Shown: positions 48,753 through 56,593 of the stretch, piece after piece
Layout of the letters: each line of letters begins with the position of its first letter
Position numbering within the stretch: position 1 is the stretch's first letter
Source: DATAGF01 sp963835685
Lineage (GTDB): Bacteria; Actinomycetota; Thermoleophilia; Miltoncostaeales; Miltoncostaeaceae
DNA length: 64,000 nucleotides
Reading direction: 5' to 3'
Assembly (NCBI GenBank): GCA_963835685.1
Contig: CAWIGI010000003.1
Span: 16,559 to 80,558, forward strand
The notes under the pieces: model-generated
The model's database searches: none
The model's input: only the letters and a program-made list of their open reading frames with translations
What the model was told of the DNA's origin: nothing
Made by a program: the position numbers and the translations under genes

Positions 48753-48938
48753 ATGGAGCCCGACGTCCTCCGCGAGGGCCCCCGGGTCCGGGCGGTCGCT
48801 TGTCCTGCCTGCGGCGCTGAGGCCGGGCAGCCCTGCTGGGACCTCCTCGAGAGCCGAGCCCTCCGCCACCACCATCCCGAGCGCCACCTGGTCGTGATCC
48901 GGGGCGAGGGTGGGCCCCCGGCTCCCTTGCCTTCCTGA
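48753..48938 (+). CDS. 61-residue zinc-finger-type protein
   Basis: ATG 48753. Contains CPACGAEAGQPCW and a following HHHPERH, matching a short zinc-binding pattern (CPxCGAxxGxPC...H) common in actinobacterial small proteins. Function unknown. It may be the only intact gene in this stretch. Confidence 0.5.
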   Translation: MEPDVLREGPRVRAVACPACGAEAGQPCWDLLESRALRHHHPERHLVVIRGEGGPPAPLPS

Positions 48939-48979
48939 GCCCGTCTCGGCGGGCCGCGCCCGGGAGACCCGCGAACGGG

Positions 48980-49819
48980 TCAGGAGCGGCGGATCACGAT
49001 GTCGCCATAGCCGGTGCGGGCGCGCACCTCGATTGTCTCGTCGGCGTCCCCGGGGCCGTCGACCGCGTCGAGGGAGTTGTGCACGCCGCCCGACTTGGAG
49101 CTCAGGTCGAGCCAGGCGGCGGTCCCCTCGCGGACGCCGACCTCGAGCTCACCGGCTCCGCTCTGGAGGACGACCGAGCCGCGCGCGACCTCGCCGATCC
49201 GGACGCTGCCGTGGGCGGTCTTGGCCACGGCGGTGGCGTGCGCCCGGTCGACGGAGACGTCCCCGTTGGCCGCGCTCACGCTCAGGTCGCCCGTGACCTC
49301 GCCGACCCACGTGTCCCCGTTGGCGTTCTTGATCGCCGCCGTGCCGTCGATCTCGCCGATCCGCACGTCGCCGGCGGCGACGGTGACGTGGGCGTGGCCC
49401 CCCGCGCGGTTCACCGTCACGTCGCCCTTAGCGGTCGTCAGGCGGACCGTGCCGGTCTGGTCGAGCTCGATGTCGCCGGCCGCGGTCCTGAACCGGCTCT
49501 CCCCGAGCCGGCCCTCGCTGTGGAACGCCGCTTCGGCAGCGTTGCCCCGCACGTGCGAGCCCGCCGGCAGCTCAATCGTCATGTCGATCGAGCTGCGCGT
49601 GCCGAACGGGGCACGCCGCTTGGGCGCCTTCACCAGCAGCCGGCCGTCGGAGTACTCCACGCGGGTCTGCTCCGCGTCCTTGACGTCGAGCTCGCGCGAC
49701 GCATCGCTCGGGTGCACGACGACGACGGTGTCGGCGCGGTCGCTCGCGATGATCCGCGCGATGCCGGCGCCGATGTCGATCGTGACGGAAATCGGCTGGG
49801 GTGTGTCGAAGCTTGGCAT
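48980..49819 (-). CDS. DUF4097 family beta-repeat protein
   Basis: 279 residues. After an N-terminal domain (VTIDIGAGIARIIASDRADTVVVVHP) the chain is a beta-solenoid of repeated G-D-[IV] turns (AAGDIELDQTG, AKGDVTVNRA, AAGDVRIGEI, ANGDTWVGEV, ANGDVSVDRA). This is the DUF4097 adhesin-like repeat. No signal peptide, so probably cytosolic. AAGGAGG precedes ATG 49819. It is cotranscribed with the ribbon-helix-helix gene 38 bases upstream. Confidence 0.88.
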   Translation of the reverse strand: MPSFDTPQPISVTIDIGAGIARIIASDRADTVVVVHPSDASRELDVKDAEQTRVEYSDGRLLVKAPKRRAPFGTRSSIDMTIELPAGSHVRGNAAEAAFHSEGRLGESRFRTAAGDIELDQTGTVRLTTAKGDVTVNRAGGHAHVTVAAGDVRIGEIDGTAAIKNANGDTWVGEVTGDLSVSAANGDVSVDRAHATAVAKTAHGSVRIGEVARGSVVLQSGAGELEVGVREGTAAWLDLSSKSGGVHNSLDAVDGPGDADETIEVRARTGYGDIVIRRS

Positions 49820-49857
49820 GGAGATCGCCTCCTTGGCAGGTGTGACTGGCGTCCCGG

Positions 49858-50376
49858 CTAGCGCACCCAGCCGGTGTAGCGGCGCTCGGCCGACGGGCGT
49901 GGTCGCCCGGCGCCGTGGCCGCGGTCGTCGATCTGAAGCGCCGCGGCGACGGTGCGGACAAGCCAGGCGTTGACCGAGAGACCCTCCCGGGCCGCGGCCT
50001 CCTCGATCCGGACCTTGAGGTGCTCGGGCAGGCGGAGGTTGATCCGCGACGTGGTGCCCTCGTCGCCGGGCGGCGGTGCGGGTGGCCGGGCCCCCGTGAC
50101 CGGCGTCGCCGCGTCCTCCAGCCCCAGGTCTGCAGGCGGCGGCGTCACGACGAACTCCGGGTCGGTTCCACGCAGGCGCAGCTCGACCGACCCCGGCGCG
50201 AGGTCGCGAGTGATCTCGTCCGCGGCGGCGGACAGCGCGCTCAGCAGGGCGAGCCGTGTGGCCGACTCGAGCGGCGCGGTGAGGCGCTCCGCAAGCGCTC
50301 GGGCGTCCTCGCCACCCGCGTCGGCGGCGACCGCGAGCTCGTGACGGAGGTCATCGATGTACGGTGACAGATGCAT
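49858..50376 (-). CDS. ribbon-helix-helix (Arc/HicB-type) DNA-binding protein
   Basis: 172 residues. The C-terminal part INLRLPEHLKVRIEEAAAREGLSVNAWLVRTVAAAL is a clear Arc/HicB ribbon-helix-helix. The N-terminal 110 residues are helical and unrecognised. Proteins like this often sit next to DUF4097 genes in actinobacteria and are often annotated as HicB-like antitoxins, but no HicA toxin is here. Minus-strand CATAGT is six bases before ATG 50376 and overlaps a tandem operator, so autoregulation is likely. Confidence 0.8.
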   Translation of the reverse strand: MHLSPYIDDLRHELAVAADAGGEDARALAERLTAPLESATRLALLSALSAAADEITRDLAPGSVELRLRGTDPEFVVTPPPADLGLEDAATPVTGARPPAPPPGDEGTTSRINLRLPEHLKVRIEEAAAREGLSVNAWLVRTVAAALQIDDRGHGAGRPRPSAERRYTGWVR

Positions 50377-50382
50377 GACGCC

Positions 50383-50405
50383 ACTATGGCACCAAGATGG
50401 CACCA
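50383..50405 (-). promoter_or_regulatory. promoter with tandem 9-bp operator repeats
   Basis: ATGGCACCA occurs at 50386-50394 and 50397-50405, exactly 11 bp apart. CATAGT (-10, 50383-50388 on the minus strand) overlaps the first copy. Direct repeats one helical turn apart suit a ribbon-helix-helix repressor binding as a dimer of dimers. Confidence 0.6.
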
Positions 50406-50511
50406 TTGCAACGCCAAGGTGGTTCAGGAGCCCCGCCCGTTTGGGAGCGCCCCGACCGCGGCGGATCACTCCGCGGCCGGCTTGGGCCTCCCGTTCGAAG
50501 GCCCGACAACG

Positions 50512-50540
50512 AGAAAACCCCGCTGGAGGGGGGCTTTCAG
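50512..50540 (-). terminator. probable intrinsic terminator (minus strand)
   Basis: On the minus strand, a CCCC/GGGG stem around CTCCAGC is followed by TTTT. It lies beyond the left tRNA-Glu remnant and could be the original terminator of the tRNA operon before insertion. Confidence 0.45.
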
Positions 50541-50555
50541 AGTGGTCACGCGGGA

Positions 50556-50602
50556 TAGCGCATACGGGATTTGACCCCGTGTTACCGCCGTGAGAGGGCG
50601 GC
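50556..50602. repeat. left attachment-site repeat (tRNA-Glu 3' copy)
   Basis: 47 bp identical at 46 positions to the 3' part of tRNA-Glu(CTC) at 52792-52838. The one mismatch is C50575 against A52811, in the T loop. The 5' half of the tRNA is absent, so it is not a second gene. Confidence 0.8.
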
Positions 50603-51194
50603 CGCTGCCCGTTGATTTGCAGGACTTTTTCTGCCGGCGTCGCCATCGCGGTCCAATCCTGGTCCATTCGCCGCATCATCGAGTCCGTTCGGCATGACAA
50701 AGGTCCCCGTCGATTGGGAGCCGAGGGCTGGCCGCCACGCGGCGGAGAGACTCCGGCCCTGTCTCAGCAGGCGGTGTACCCAGCGCAACGATCGCCCCGG
50801 GAGCGGCGGGCCGTTGTAGAGGCCGACCCCGTCCACGATCGGGAAGGGTCGAGCTCGTCGAACGAGCGCCCCGTCGGTCGTAACCGAGAAGACACCTGCT
50901 ACGGTCGCCGACCGGCGGAAGCCCCGGGTAGCTGGTGACATCAACCGCGATCGGATGCGCCACCGGCTCATGCTCACACCGCGCCCAACTCGCGGCAATC
51001 TCGGCGCTTTGAGTCGCGTCCGAAGCTGACGCAGGCCCGCGGCACCATCACGCCACCGCCTGGCCGCCGGGTATCCGTGCGGCGCATCGGCCCGCGGCCG
51101 CGATGGTTCCGTACGCTCTGCCATCGCCGCGACCCACCCGCCCCAGCGCCGTCCGCTCCGGAGTGGCCCACGCACCTCCGGTGCGACCCATGCC
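50603..51194. other. about 590 bp without a recognisable gene
   Basis: Left part of the island. It contains the paired GGTCCA repeats at 50648-50666. It also has two candidate -10 hexamers, TACGGT near 50899 and TACGCT at 51112-51117, the latter upstream of the MFS gene. No frame shows a family I know. It is less strictly GC-biased at third positions than neighbouring genes, consistent with decayed sequence. Confidence 0.4.
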
Positions 51195-52424
51195 TTGCTT
51201 GCCGTGCCGACGCTCGGCTTCGCGCTGGCCGCGGCGACGGTCACCACGTATCTCCCGGTGGTCGTCGCCGACTCGGCCGGCTCTGCCACCGCCATCGGGG
51301 CGCTGATCGCCGTCCAGGGGGTGCTCGCCCTCTTCCTGCCGGTCGTGGTCGGCGCGCGATCGGACCGCCTTCGCACGCGGATCGGCGGCCGGCTGCCGTT
51401 CGTGCTGGCCGGGGTGCCGGTCATGGCGCTGGCGCTCGTGCTCCTGGGGCTCCAGGACGAGCTGTGGCCGGCGCTCGCGATCGTGACCGCTCTGTTCGCG
51501 GCCTACTACGTCGCCTACGAGCCGTACCGCTCGATGTACCCTGATCTGGTGCCCGCGCGCGACGCCGGGCGTTCGCAGAGCGCCCAGGCGGTGGCTCGGG
51601 GCATCGGGACCGCGCTCGCCCTCGTCGGCGGCGGGCTGCTCTTGGCCATCGACGAGACCGTGCCCTTCGTTGTGGCGGCGGGCGTCCTGCTGGCCACGAC
51701 CGGCGCGTTCGTCTGGGCTCTCCTGCGGCGCGAGCTCCCGCTGCAGGAGGAGCCGGTCGGCGCGATGCGCGCGGGAGCCGCCTTCCGGGAGGTGCGCCGG
51801 CTGCTCGTCGAGCTGCCCGGGCTGCGGGCCTTCTTCGCCGCCAACGCTCTGTGGGAGGGAGCGCTCGCCGCCATCAGCACCTTCGTCGTGCTCTGGGTCA
51901 CCGACGGCCTCGGGCTCAGCCTCCCCACGGCGGCGGGCGTGATCGGCGCCGGAGGGGCTTGCGTGCTGGTGGGCGCCGCGCTGGCGGGACGGCTCGCCGA
52001 GCGCTTCGGCACCCGGCGGGTCGTACGGGCGACGGCGGTCTCCTACGGCACGCCGATGATCGTGCCCTTCCTGTTCGACGAAACCGCGCTGCTGGTGCCG
52101 ATGATCCCGCTGATCGCGGCGAGCGCCGGGATCATGATGGCGCTGCCCTACGCGATGCTGATCCCCATGATGCCGAGAGCCGACCACGGTCTGCTGACCG
52201 GCATCTACAGCATGAGCCGGGGGGTCGGGATCGTGCTCGGCCCGCTGCTCGCGGGCGCGGCGATCGAGGCCCAGCAGGCGCTCGGCCTGCCGCTCGGGAC
52301 CGTCGAGTACTCGGCTCTCTGGCTGGTCGCCGGCCTCTTGCTGCTCGCGAGCGTGCCGCTGCTCGCGATGTGTCGTCCGGTGCCGACACGAGGACGACTC
52401 GTGGCACGGGCGGCCAGGGAGTAG
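51195..52424 (+). CDS. MFS transporter
   Basis: 409 residues, twelve predicted membrane segments. First segment GFALAAATVTTYLPVVV, loop 2-3 GARSDRLRTRIGGRLPFVLAG (the MFS loop motif), and in the second half GRLAERFGTRRVVRA. Substrate unknown; export of a drug or sugar is possible. The start is uncertain: TTG 51195 is the first usable codon and lacks a ribosome-binding site, so a few residues may be missing. Island cargo. Confidence 0.85.
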   Translation: MLAVPTLGFALAAATVTTYLPVVVADSAGSATAIGALIAVQGVLALFLPVVVGARSDRLRTRIGGRLPFVLAGVPVMALALVLLGLQDELWPALAIVTALFAAYYVAYEPYRSMYPDLVPARDAGRSQSAQAVARGIGTALALVGGGLLLAIDETVPFVVAAGVLLATTGAFVWALLRRELPLQEEPVGAMRAGAAFREVRRLLVELPGLRAFFAANALWEGALAAISTFVVLWVTDGLGLSLPTAAGVIGAGGACVLVGAALAGRLAERFGTRRVVRATAVSYGTPMIVPFLFDETALLVPMIPLIAASAGIMMALPYAMLIPMMPRADHGLLTGIYSMSRGVGIVLGPLLAGAAIEAQQALGLPLGTVEYSALWLVAGLLLLASVPLLAMCRPVPTRGRLVARAARE

Positions 52425-52674
52425 ACCCCCACCGTCACGAGATCGATGCCCGCAGTAGCTGGCCCGGTCCCCCGCCTCGTCCGCCTCGACTGGGCCCACG
52501 AGCGCCGTGGACGCGCCGGGACGGCGTACCGCGTGCGGGTGCGAAAGGGCGGCGCCGGCCTCACGCGCTCCTTCACCAGCCTGCCCGCGGCGCTCGCCTG
52601 GCGGGCCCGGGTCCTCGAGGCGGTGACCGACGGCGGCGAGCCACCGCCGCCACGCACTGCCGGCTTGGCCCGGC

Positions 52675-52704
52675 TTGGTCCATTCTTGGTCCAATTGTGG
52701 TCCA
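52675..52704. repeat. three TTGGTCCA-type repeats at 11-bp spacing
   Basis: TTGGTCCA at 52675 and 52686 and GTGGTCCA at 52697, each 11 bp apart. Two similar units (GCGGTCCA at 50648, CTGGTCCA at 50659) stand 11 bp apart near the other island end. They could be recombinase or excisionase arm sites, or part of the old integrase coding sequence. Confidence 0.5.
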
Positions 52705-52743
52705 AAAAGGCAGTCTCTGTCGTTTCATTGCGACCGGTCACGA

Positions 52744-52779
52744 GCACGAAAAAGGCCTGCGTTTGCAGGCCATTCGTGC
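52744..52779 (-). terminator. intrinsic terminator of the tRNA-Gln/Glu operon
   Basis: On the minus strand, GGCCTGC-AAAC-GCAGGCC is followed by TTTTT, with outer GCACGAA/TTCGTGC pairing. It begins about 13 bases past the tRNA-Glu 3' end, in the transcription direction. Confidence 0.8.
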
Positions 52780-52791
52780 GAATCCGCTGAG

Positions 52792-52838
52792 TAGCGCATA
52801 CGGGATTTGAACCCGTGTTACCGCCGTGAGAGGGCGGC
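52792..52838. repeat. right attachment-site repeat, within tRNA-Glu
   Basis: The 3' 47 bp of the intact tRNA-Glu; partner of 50556-50602. Integration here regenerates the tRNA gene. Confidence 0.8.
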
Positions 52839-52864
52839 GTCCTAGGCCCCTAGACGAATGCGCC
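52792..52864 (-). tRNA. tRNA-Glu(CTC)
   Basis: Cloverleaf on the minus strand: acceptor GGCGCAT/ATGCGCT (one G-T), anticodon stem CCGCC/GGCGG with loop CTCTCAC (anticodon CTC), T arm ACGGG-TTCAAAT-CCCGT, discriminator A, no CCA encoded. Confidence 0.93.
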
Positions 52865-52896
52865 GTGTTTGTCCGCCCGCCGGAGGCGGTGGACAG

Positions 52897-52967
52897 CTGG
52901 GGGAGGAGGATTCGAACCCCCGCTACCGGGGCCAGAACCCGGCGTCCTACCGCTAGACGATCCCCCA
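52897..52967 (-). tRNA. tRNA-Gln(CTG)
   Basis: Cloverleaf on the minus strand: acceptor TGGGGGA/TCCCCCA, anticodon stem CCGGG/CCCGG with loop TTCTGGC (anticodon CTG), T arm GGGGG-TTCGAAT-CCTCC. It lies 32 bases upstream of tRNA-Glu in the same transcript. Confidence 0.92.
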
Positions 52968-53027
52968 CCGCCGGAGGCGCCGAGGATGGTACCAAACGCC
53001 CCCCCCGGCTCCTTCAAGCCCGCGCGG

Positions 53028-54815
53028 CTACGCGGCCGCCGCCGCCTCCCAGTCGCCGTAGAGCTCGGCGTAGCGGCCCTCGGCCCGCATCAGCTCGTCG
53101 TGGCTGCCCTGCTCGACGATCCGCCCGCCCTCGAGCACCACGATGCGGTCCGCGTCGCGGATCGTGGACAGGCGGTGGGCGATGACCACCGCCGTTCGGC
53201 CGGCGAGCAGCGTGCGCAGCGCCTCGTCGATGCGGTGCTCCGCGCGCAGGTCCACCGACGAGGTGGCCTCGTCGAGGATCAGCAGGCGCGGGTCCGCGAC
53301 CAGTGCACGCGCGAAGGACACGAGCTGGCGCTGGCCGGCCGACAGGCCCGAGCCGCGCTCGTTGATCCGGGTGTCGAAGCCCTCGGGCAGCGCCTCGACG
53401 AACTCGGTCGCGCCGACCGCGTCGGCGGCGGCGCGCAGCTCGTCGTCGGTCGCCTCCGGACGGCCGAAGGCCAGGTTCTCCGCGATCGTGCCGGCGAACA
53501 GGTGCCCCTCCTGGGGGACGATCGCCAGCTGGTCGCGGAGGGAGCGGATCGACACGTCGCGCAGGTCGTGGCCGTCGATCAGCACCTGGCCCCGGCCGGG
53601 GTCGTAGAAGCGCGCGATGAGCTTGGCGAGCGTCGACTTGCCCGCCCCGGTGGAGCCCACGAGTGCGACGGTCTCCCCGGGCTCGATGCGCAGGTCGACG
53701 TCGTGCACGACGTCCTCGGGGCCGTAGCCGAAGCTGACCCCGCGGAGCTCGATGCTCCCGGTGATCGGTGGAAGCGGCGCGCAGTCCGGCGGGTCGGCCA
53801 GCTCCGGCTCGGTGTCGAGGACGTCGAAGATCTTCTCCAGGGCCGCCATCGCCGACTGGAACGTGTTGTAGAGCTGCGAGAGCTGCTGGATCGGGTCGAA
53901 GAAGCTCGCGAGATACCCCACGAAGGCGACCATGACCCCGATGGAGAGGTCCTGGTCGAGCACCCGGGTCGAGCCGAAGTAGAGGATGATCGCCGTGCCG
54001 ATGCCGGCGAGGAACTCGACGCCCGGGAAGTAGATCCCCGAGAGCCGGATGGTGACCATGTTGGCCTCGCGGTACTCCTCGTTGACCCGTTGAAAGACGC
54101 GCGCCGAGGGCTCCTGGCGCCCGAAGCCCTGGACGACGCGGATGCCGGCAAGCGTCTCCTGCAGGGTCGCCAGCACGTCGGCCACGCGCTCCCGGGTGAG
54201 GCGGTAGGCGCGGGTCGAGTAGACGCGGAACAGCGCCGTGCCGATCGCCAGCGCGGGGAAGATCACGAACGTCAGCAGCGCGAGCTGGGCGTCGTAGGCG
54301 AAGAGGATGGCCACGACGCCGAAGAAGGTGAGCCCGTTGACGATCAGGGAGGTCACCCCGTCCGTGACGAGCTGGTTCAAGGCCTCGATGTCGCTGGTCA
54401 GCCGGCTGACGGTGCGGCCGGTCGGGGTGCGCTCGTGGTAGCCCAGCTCCAGGCGCATCAGGTGACGGAAGGTGTCCGTCCGCAGGTCGAGCAGCACCCG
54501 CTCGCCGACCCAGCTGGAGAGGTAGCTCTGGTAGTAGCCGGCCAGCCAGCCGACGAGGCCGGCCAGCACGAACAGGCCGACCGCGAGCACCAGCGCAGCC
54601 TTGTCGCCGGCGCTGATGCCGTCGTCGATGCCGAACTGGGCGAGGGCGGGGATCGCCAGGCCGGCGCCGGTCACCACCAGCATCAGCAGCACGGTGAGGG
54701 TCGCCCGCCCGGCGTACGGCCGGAAGTAGGGCAGCAGGCGCCGAAGCTTGCGCCGGGGGGGATCCGCGGGGCGGGCCTCGATCGGGGCCGGGCTCGTGGC
54801 GGCGCGGGTCGTCAC
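53028..54815 (-). CDS. ABC exporter subunit, permease-ATPase fusion
   Basis: 595 residues. A six-segment membrane domain occupies about 35-330. The ATPase domain has Walker A LVGSTGAGKSTLAKLI near residue 395, signature LSAGQRQL, Walker B LLILDEATSSVD and switch His AHRLSTIRD. The catalytic Glu is present. GTG 54815 overlaps the upstream subunit's stop by GTGA, so the two form one heterodimer. Substrate unknown; multidrug/lipid type. Confidence 0.92.
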   Translation of the reverse strand: MTTRAATSPAPIEARPADPPRRKLRRLLPYFRPYAGRATLTVLLMLVVTGAGLAIPALAQFGIDDGISAGDKAALVLAVGLFVLAGLVGWLAGYYQSYLSSWVGERVLLDLRTDTFRHLMRLELGYHERTPTGRTVSRLTSDIEALNQLVTDGVTSLIVNGLTFFGVVAILFAYDAQLALLTFVIFPALAIGTALFRVYSTRAYRLTRERVADVLATLQETLAGIRVVQGFGRQEPSARVFQRVNEEYREANMVTIRLSGIYFPGVEFLAGIGTAIILYFGSTRVLDQDLSIGVMVAFVGYLASFFDPIQQLSQLYNTFQSAMAALEKIFDVLDTEPELADPPDCAPLPPITGSIELRGVSFGYGPEDVVHDVDLRIEPGETVALVGSTGAGKSTLAKLIARFYDPGRGQVLIDGHDLRDVSIRSLRDQLAIVPQEGHLFAGTIAENLAFGRPEATDDELRAAADAVGATEFVEALPEGFDTRINERGSGLSAGQRQLVSFARALVADPRLLILDEATSSVDLRAEHRIDEALRTLLAGRTAVVIAHRLSTIRDADRIVVLEGGRIVEQGSHDELMRAEGRYAELYGDWEAAAAA

Positions 54816-56560
54816 GCCTCGCGCGCCAGCAGCTCGGGGCGGGCCAGCCCGCCGTCGTGGATCTCGCGGTACACGTCGCTCGCCTCGTAGAGCTCCTCGT
54901 GGGTGCCGCGCGCGACGACCTGGCCCCGCTCCAGCACCACCAGCTCGTCGGCCAGCGCCACGGTCGAGAGGCGGTGGGCGATCACGAGCGTCGTGCGGCC
55001 GTCCATGACGGCCGCGAGCGCCGCCTGGATCTCGCGCTCGGTCGAGGCGTCGACCGACGCCGTCGCCTCGTCGAGGATCAGGATGCGAGGGTTGGTGATG
55101 AGGGCCCGCGCGATGGCGACGCGCTGGCGCTGGCCGCCGGAGAGGGTGTAGCCGCGCTCGCCGACGACGGTGTCGAAGCCCTCCGGCAGCGCGTCGATGA
55201 ACTCCTCCGCCTGGGCCATCCGGGCGGCGCGGCGCGCCTCCTCGTCGGTCGCCTCGGGGCGCCCGTAGGCGATGTTCTCGCGGACGGTGGTGGAGAACAG
55301 GAACGGGTCCTGCGACACGACGCCGATCTCGCGGCGCAGCTCGTCGAGCCGCACGCCGCGCACGTCGGCGCCGTCGATCACGACCCTGCCCGCCGTGGCG
55401 TCGTAGAAGCGCGGGATGAGCTGGGCCAGCGACGTCTTGCCGGAGCCGGTCGGGCCGATCAGCGCGACCGCGCGCCCGGCCGCGATGTCGAGGTCGATCC
55501 CGTCCAGCACGGGCGGGCCGTCCGGGTCGTACGCGAACGAGACGTCCTCGAAGCGGATGGCCCCGTCGCCGGCGGGCATCGGCGCGGCGCCCGGGGCGTC
55601 CCTCACGTCGGGCTCGGCGTCGAGCACCTCGAAGATCCGGGTGCCGCCGGCGACCGCCCGCTGGGCCTGGCCGATCAGCATCCCCAGCGAGCGGAACGGC
55701 ACCATCAGCATGGTCAGGTAGAGGTAGAAGGCCACGAACTCGCCCAGGGTCATGGAGCCGTCGATCGTCTGGAAGCCGCCGTAGACGAGCACCACGCCAA
55801 GGCCGAGGACCGGCAGGAAGCCCATCAGGGGCTGGTAGAGCGCGCGGATGTGGGCGGCGTCCATGCTGCGGTCGAACGCGCGACGGGCGGTCGCGCCGAA
55901 CCGCTCGGCGCGGTCGGACTCCCGCCCGAAGGCCTTGATGACGCGGATGCCGACGGCGCTCTCCTCGGCCATCTCGGTCACCTCGCCGACCCGCTGCTGC
56001 ACGTCGATCAGCACGGGGTTGGAGCGGCGGCTGTAGCGCCAGGCCACCGCCAGCAGCGCCGGCCCCATCAGCAGCGCGAGCAGCGCCAGGGACCAGTTCA
56101 TCACCAGCAGGATCACGGTGATGATCACCAGGGTGAAGGCCTGCATGAAGAAGAAGATCAGCCCGTAGCCGAGGAAGAAGCGCACGGTCTGCAGGTCGCT
56201 CGTCGCCCGGGACATGAGCTGGCCGACCGGCATCCGGTCGAAGTAGGCGAACGACATCCGCTGCAGGTGGCCGAACAGGAGCGCCCGGAGGTCGTACTCC
56301 ACCCCGAGGCTCACCTGGCCGGAGATCCTGCGGCGCACCATGCCGAGGCCCATCCGGACGAGCGCGATGAGCACCACCGCCCCGACGAGCGGCGCGAGCG
56401 CATCGCGGTCGCCCGCCTCGAGCACGTCGTCGATCACCCGGCCGGTCAGGTATGGCAAGGTGACGGCGCACGCCATCAGCGCCGCGGCGCACAGGGCGGT
56501 GATGGCGACCTTGCCCGCGTACGGGCGGAGGAAGCCGAGGAGTCGGAGCAGGATCGTCAA
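54812..56560 (-). CDS. ABC exporter subunit, permease-ATPase fusion
   Basis: 582 residues. Six membrane segments to about residue 300, then Walker A LIGPTGSGKTSLAQLI, signature LSGGQRQRVAIARAL, Walker B ILILDEATASVD and AHRLSTVALAD. Both nucleotide sites look catalytically complete, unlike strongly asymmetric heterodimers. Starts at TTG 56560 (LTILLRLLGFLRPY), the codon before the first helix. Divergent from the formimidoyltransferase gene. Confidence 0.92.
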   Translation of the reverse strand: MTILLRLLGFLRPYAGKVAITALCAAALMACAVTLPYLTGRVIDDVLEAGDRDALAPLVGAVVLIALVRMGLGMVRRRISGQVSLGVEYDLRALLFGHLQRMSFAYFDRMPVGQLMSRATSDLQTVRFFLGYGLIFFFMQAFTLVIITVILLVMNWSLALLALLMGPALLAVAWRYSRRSNPVLIDVQQRVGEVTEMAEESAVGIRVIKAFGRESDRAERFGATARRAFDRSMDAAHIRALYQPLMGFLPVLGLGVVLVYGGFQTIDGSMTLGEFVAFYLYLTMLMVPFRSLGMLIGQAQRAVAGGTRIFEVLDAEPDVRDAPGAAPMPAGDGAIRFEDVSFAYDPDGPPVLDGIDLDIAAGRAVALIGPTGSGKTSLAQLIPRFYDATAGRVVIDGADVRGVRLDELRREIGVVSQDPFLFSTTVRENIAYGRPEATDEEARRAARMAQAEEFIDALPEGFDTVVGERGYTLSGGQRQRVAIARALITNPRILILDEATASVDASTEREIQAALAAVMDGRTTLVIAHRLSTVALADELVVLERGQVVARGTHEELYEASDVYREIHDGGLARPELLAREA

Positions 56561-56593
56561 GGTGATTTACTGGTGAACGGTAGCGGCGGCCCA

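Larger units (their letters stand above)
52446..52790 (+). pseudogene. truncated site-specific integrase remnant
   Basis: The open frame of 114 codons begins like the N-terminal arm-binding domain of tyrosine recombinases (YRVRVRKGGAGLTRSFTSLPAALAWRARVLEAV) and then jumps to a tail FLVQLWSKKAVSVVS. It lacks the catalytic R-H-R-Y domain entirely. Its position beside the attachment site is where an integrase gene is expected. Confidence 0.5.
50556..52838. mobile_element. remnant of an element integrated at tRNA-Glu(CTC)
   Basis: Bounded by 47-bp direct repeats of the tRNA-Glu 3' half, with a truncated integrase-like ORF next to the intact tRNA and one MFS gene as cargo. About 2.2 kb between the repeats, far too small to be mobile alone. 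No relaxase, excisionase or replication gene is visible, so it is a decayed island. Confidence 0.65.

Noticed and set aside
49858..50376. A HicA-HicB toxin-antitoxin pair
   Set aside because: The regulator has an Arc/HicB-type fold but no HicA-like gene adjoins; the partner is a DUF4097 beta-repeat protein.
50556..50602. A second tRNA-Glu gene
   Set aside because: Only the 3' part is present; the acceptor 5' strand and D arm are missing, so it is an attachment-site copy.
51048..52694. A long minus-strand frame across the MFS gene
   Set aside because: Composition is shadow-like (Arg/His/Gln/Asp-rich) and the plus frame has clear membrane segments and MFS motifs.
52869..54890. A 673-codon plus-strand frame opposite the ABC transporter
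   Set aside because: Low-complexity shadow; the minus strand has all the ABC motifs.
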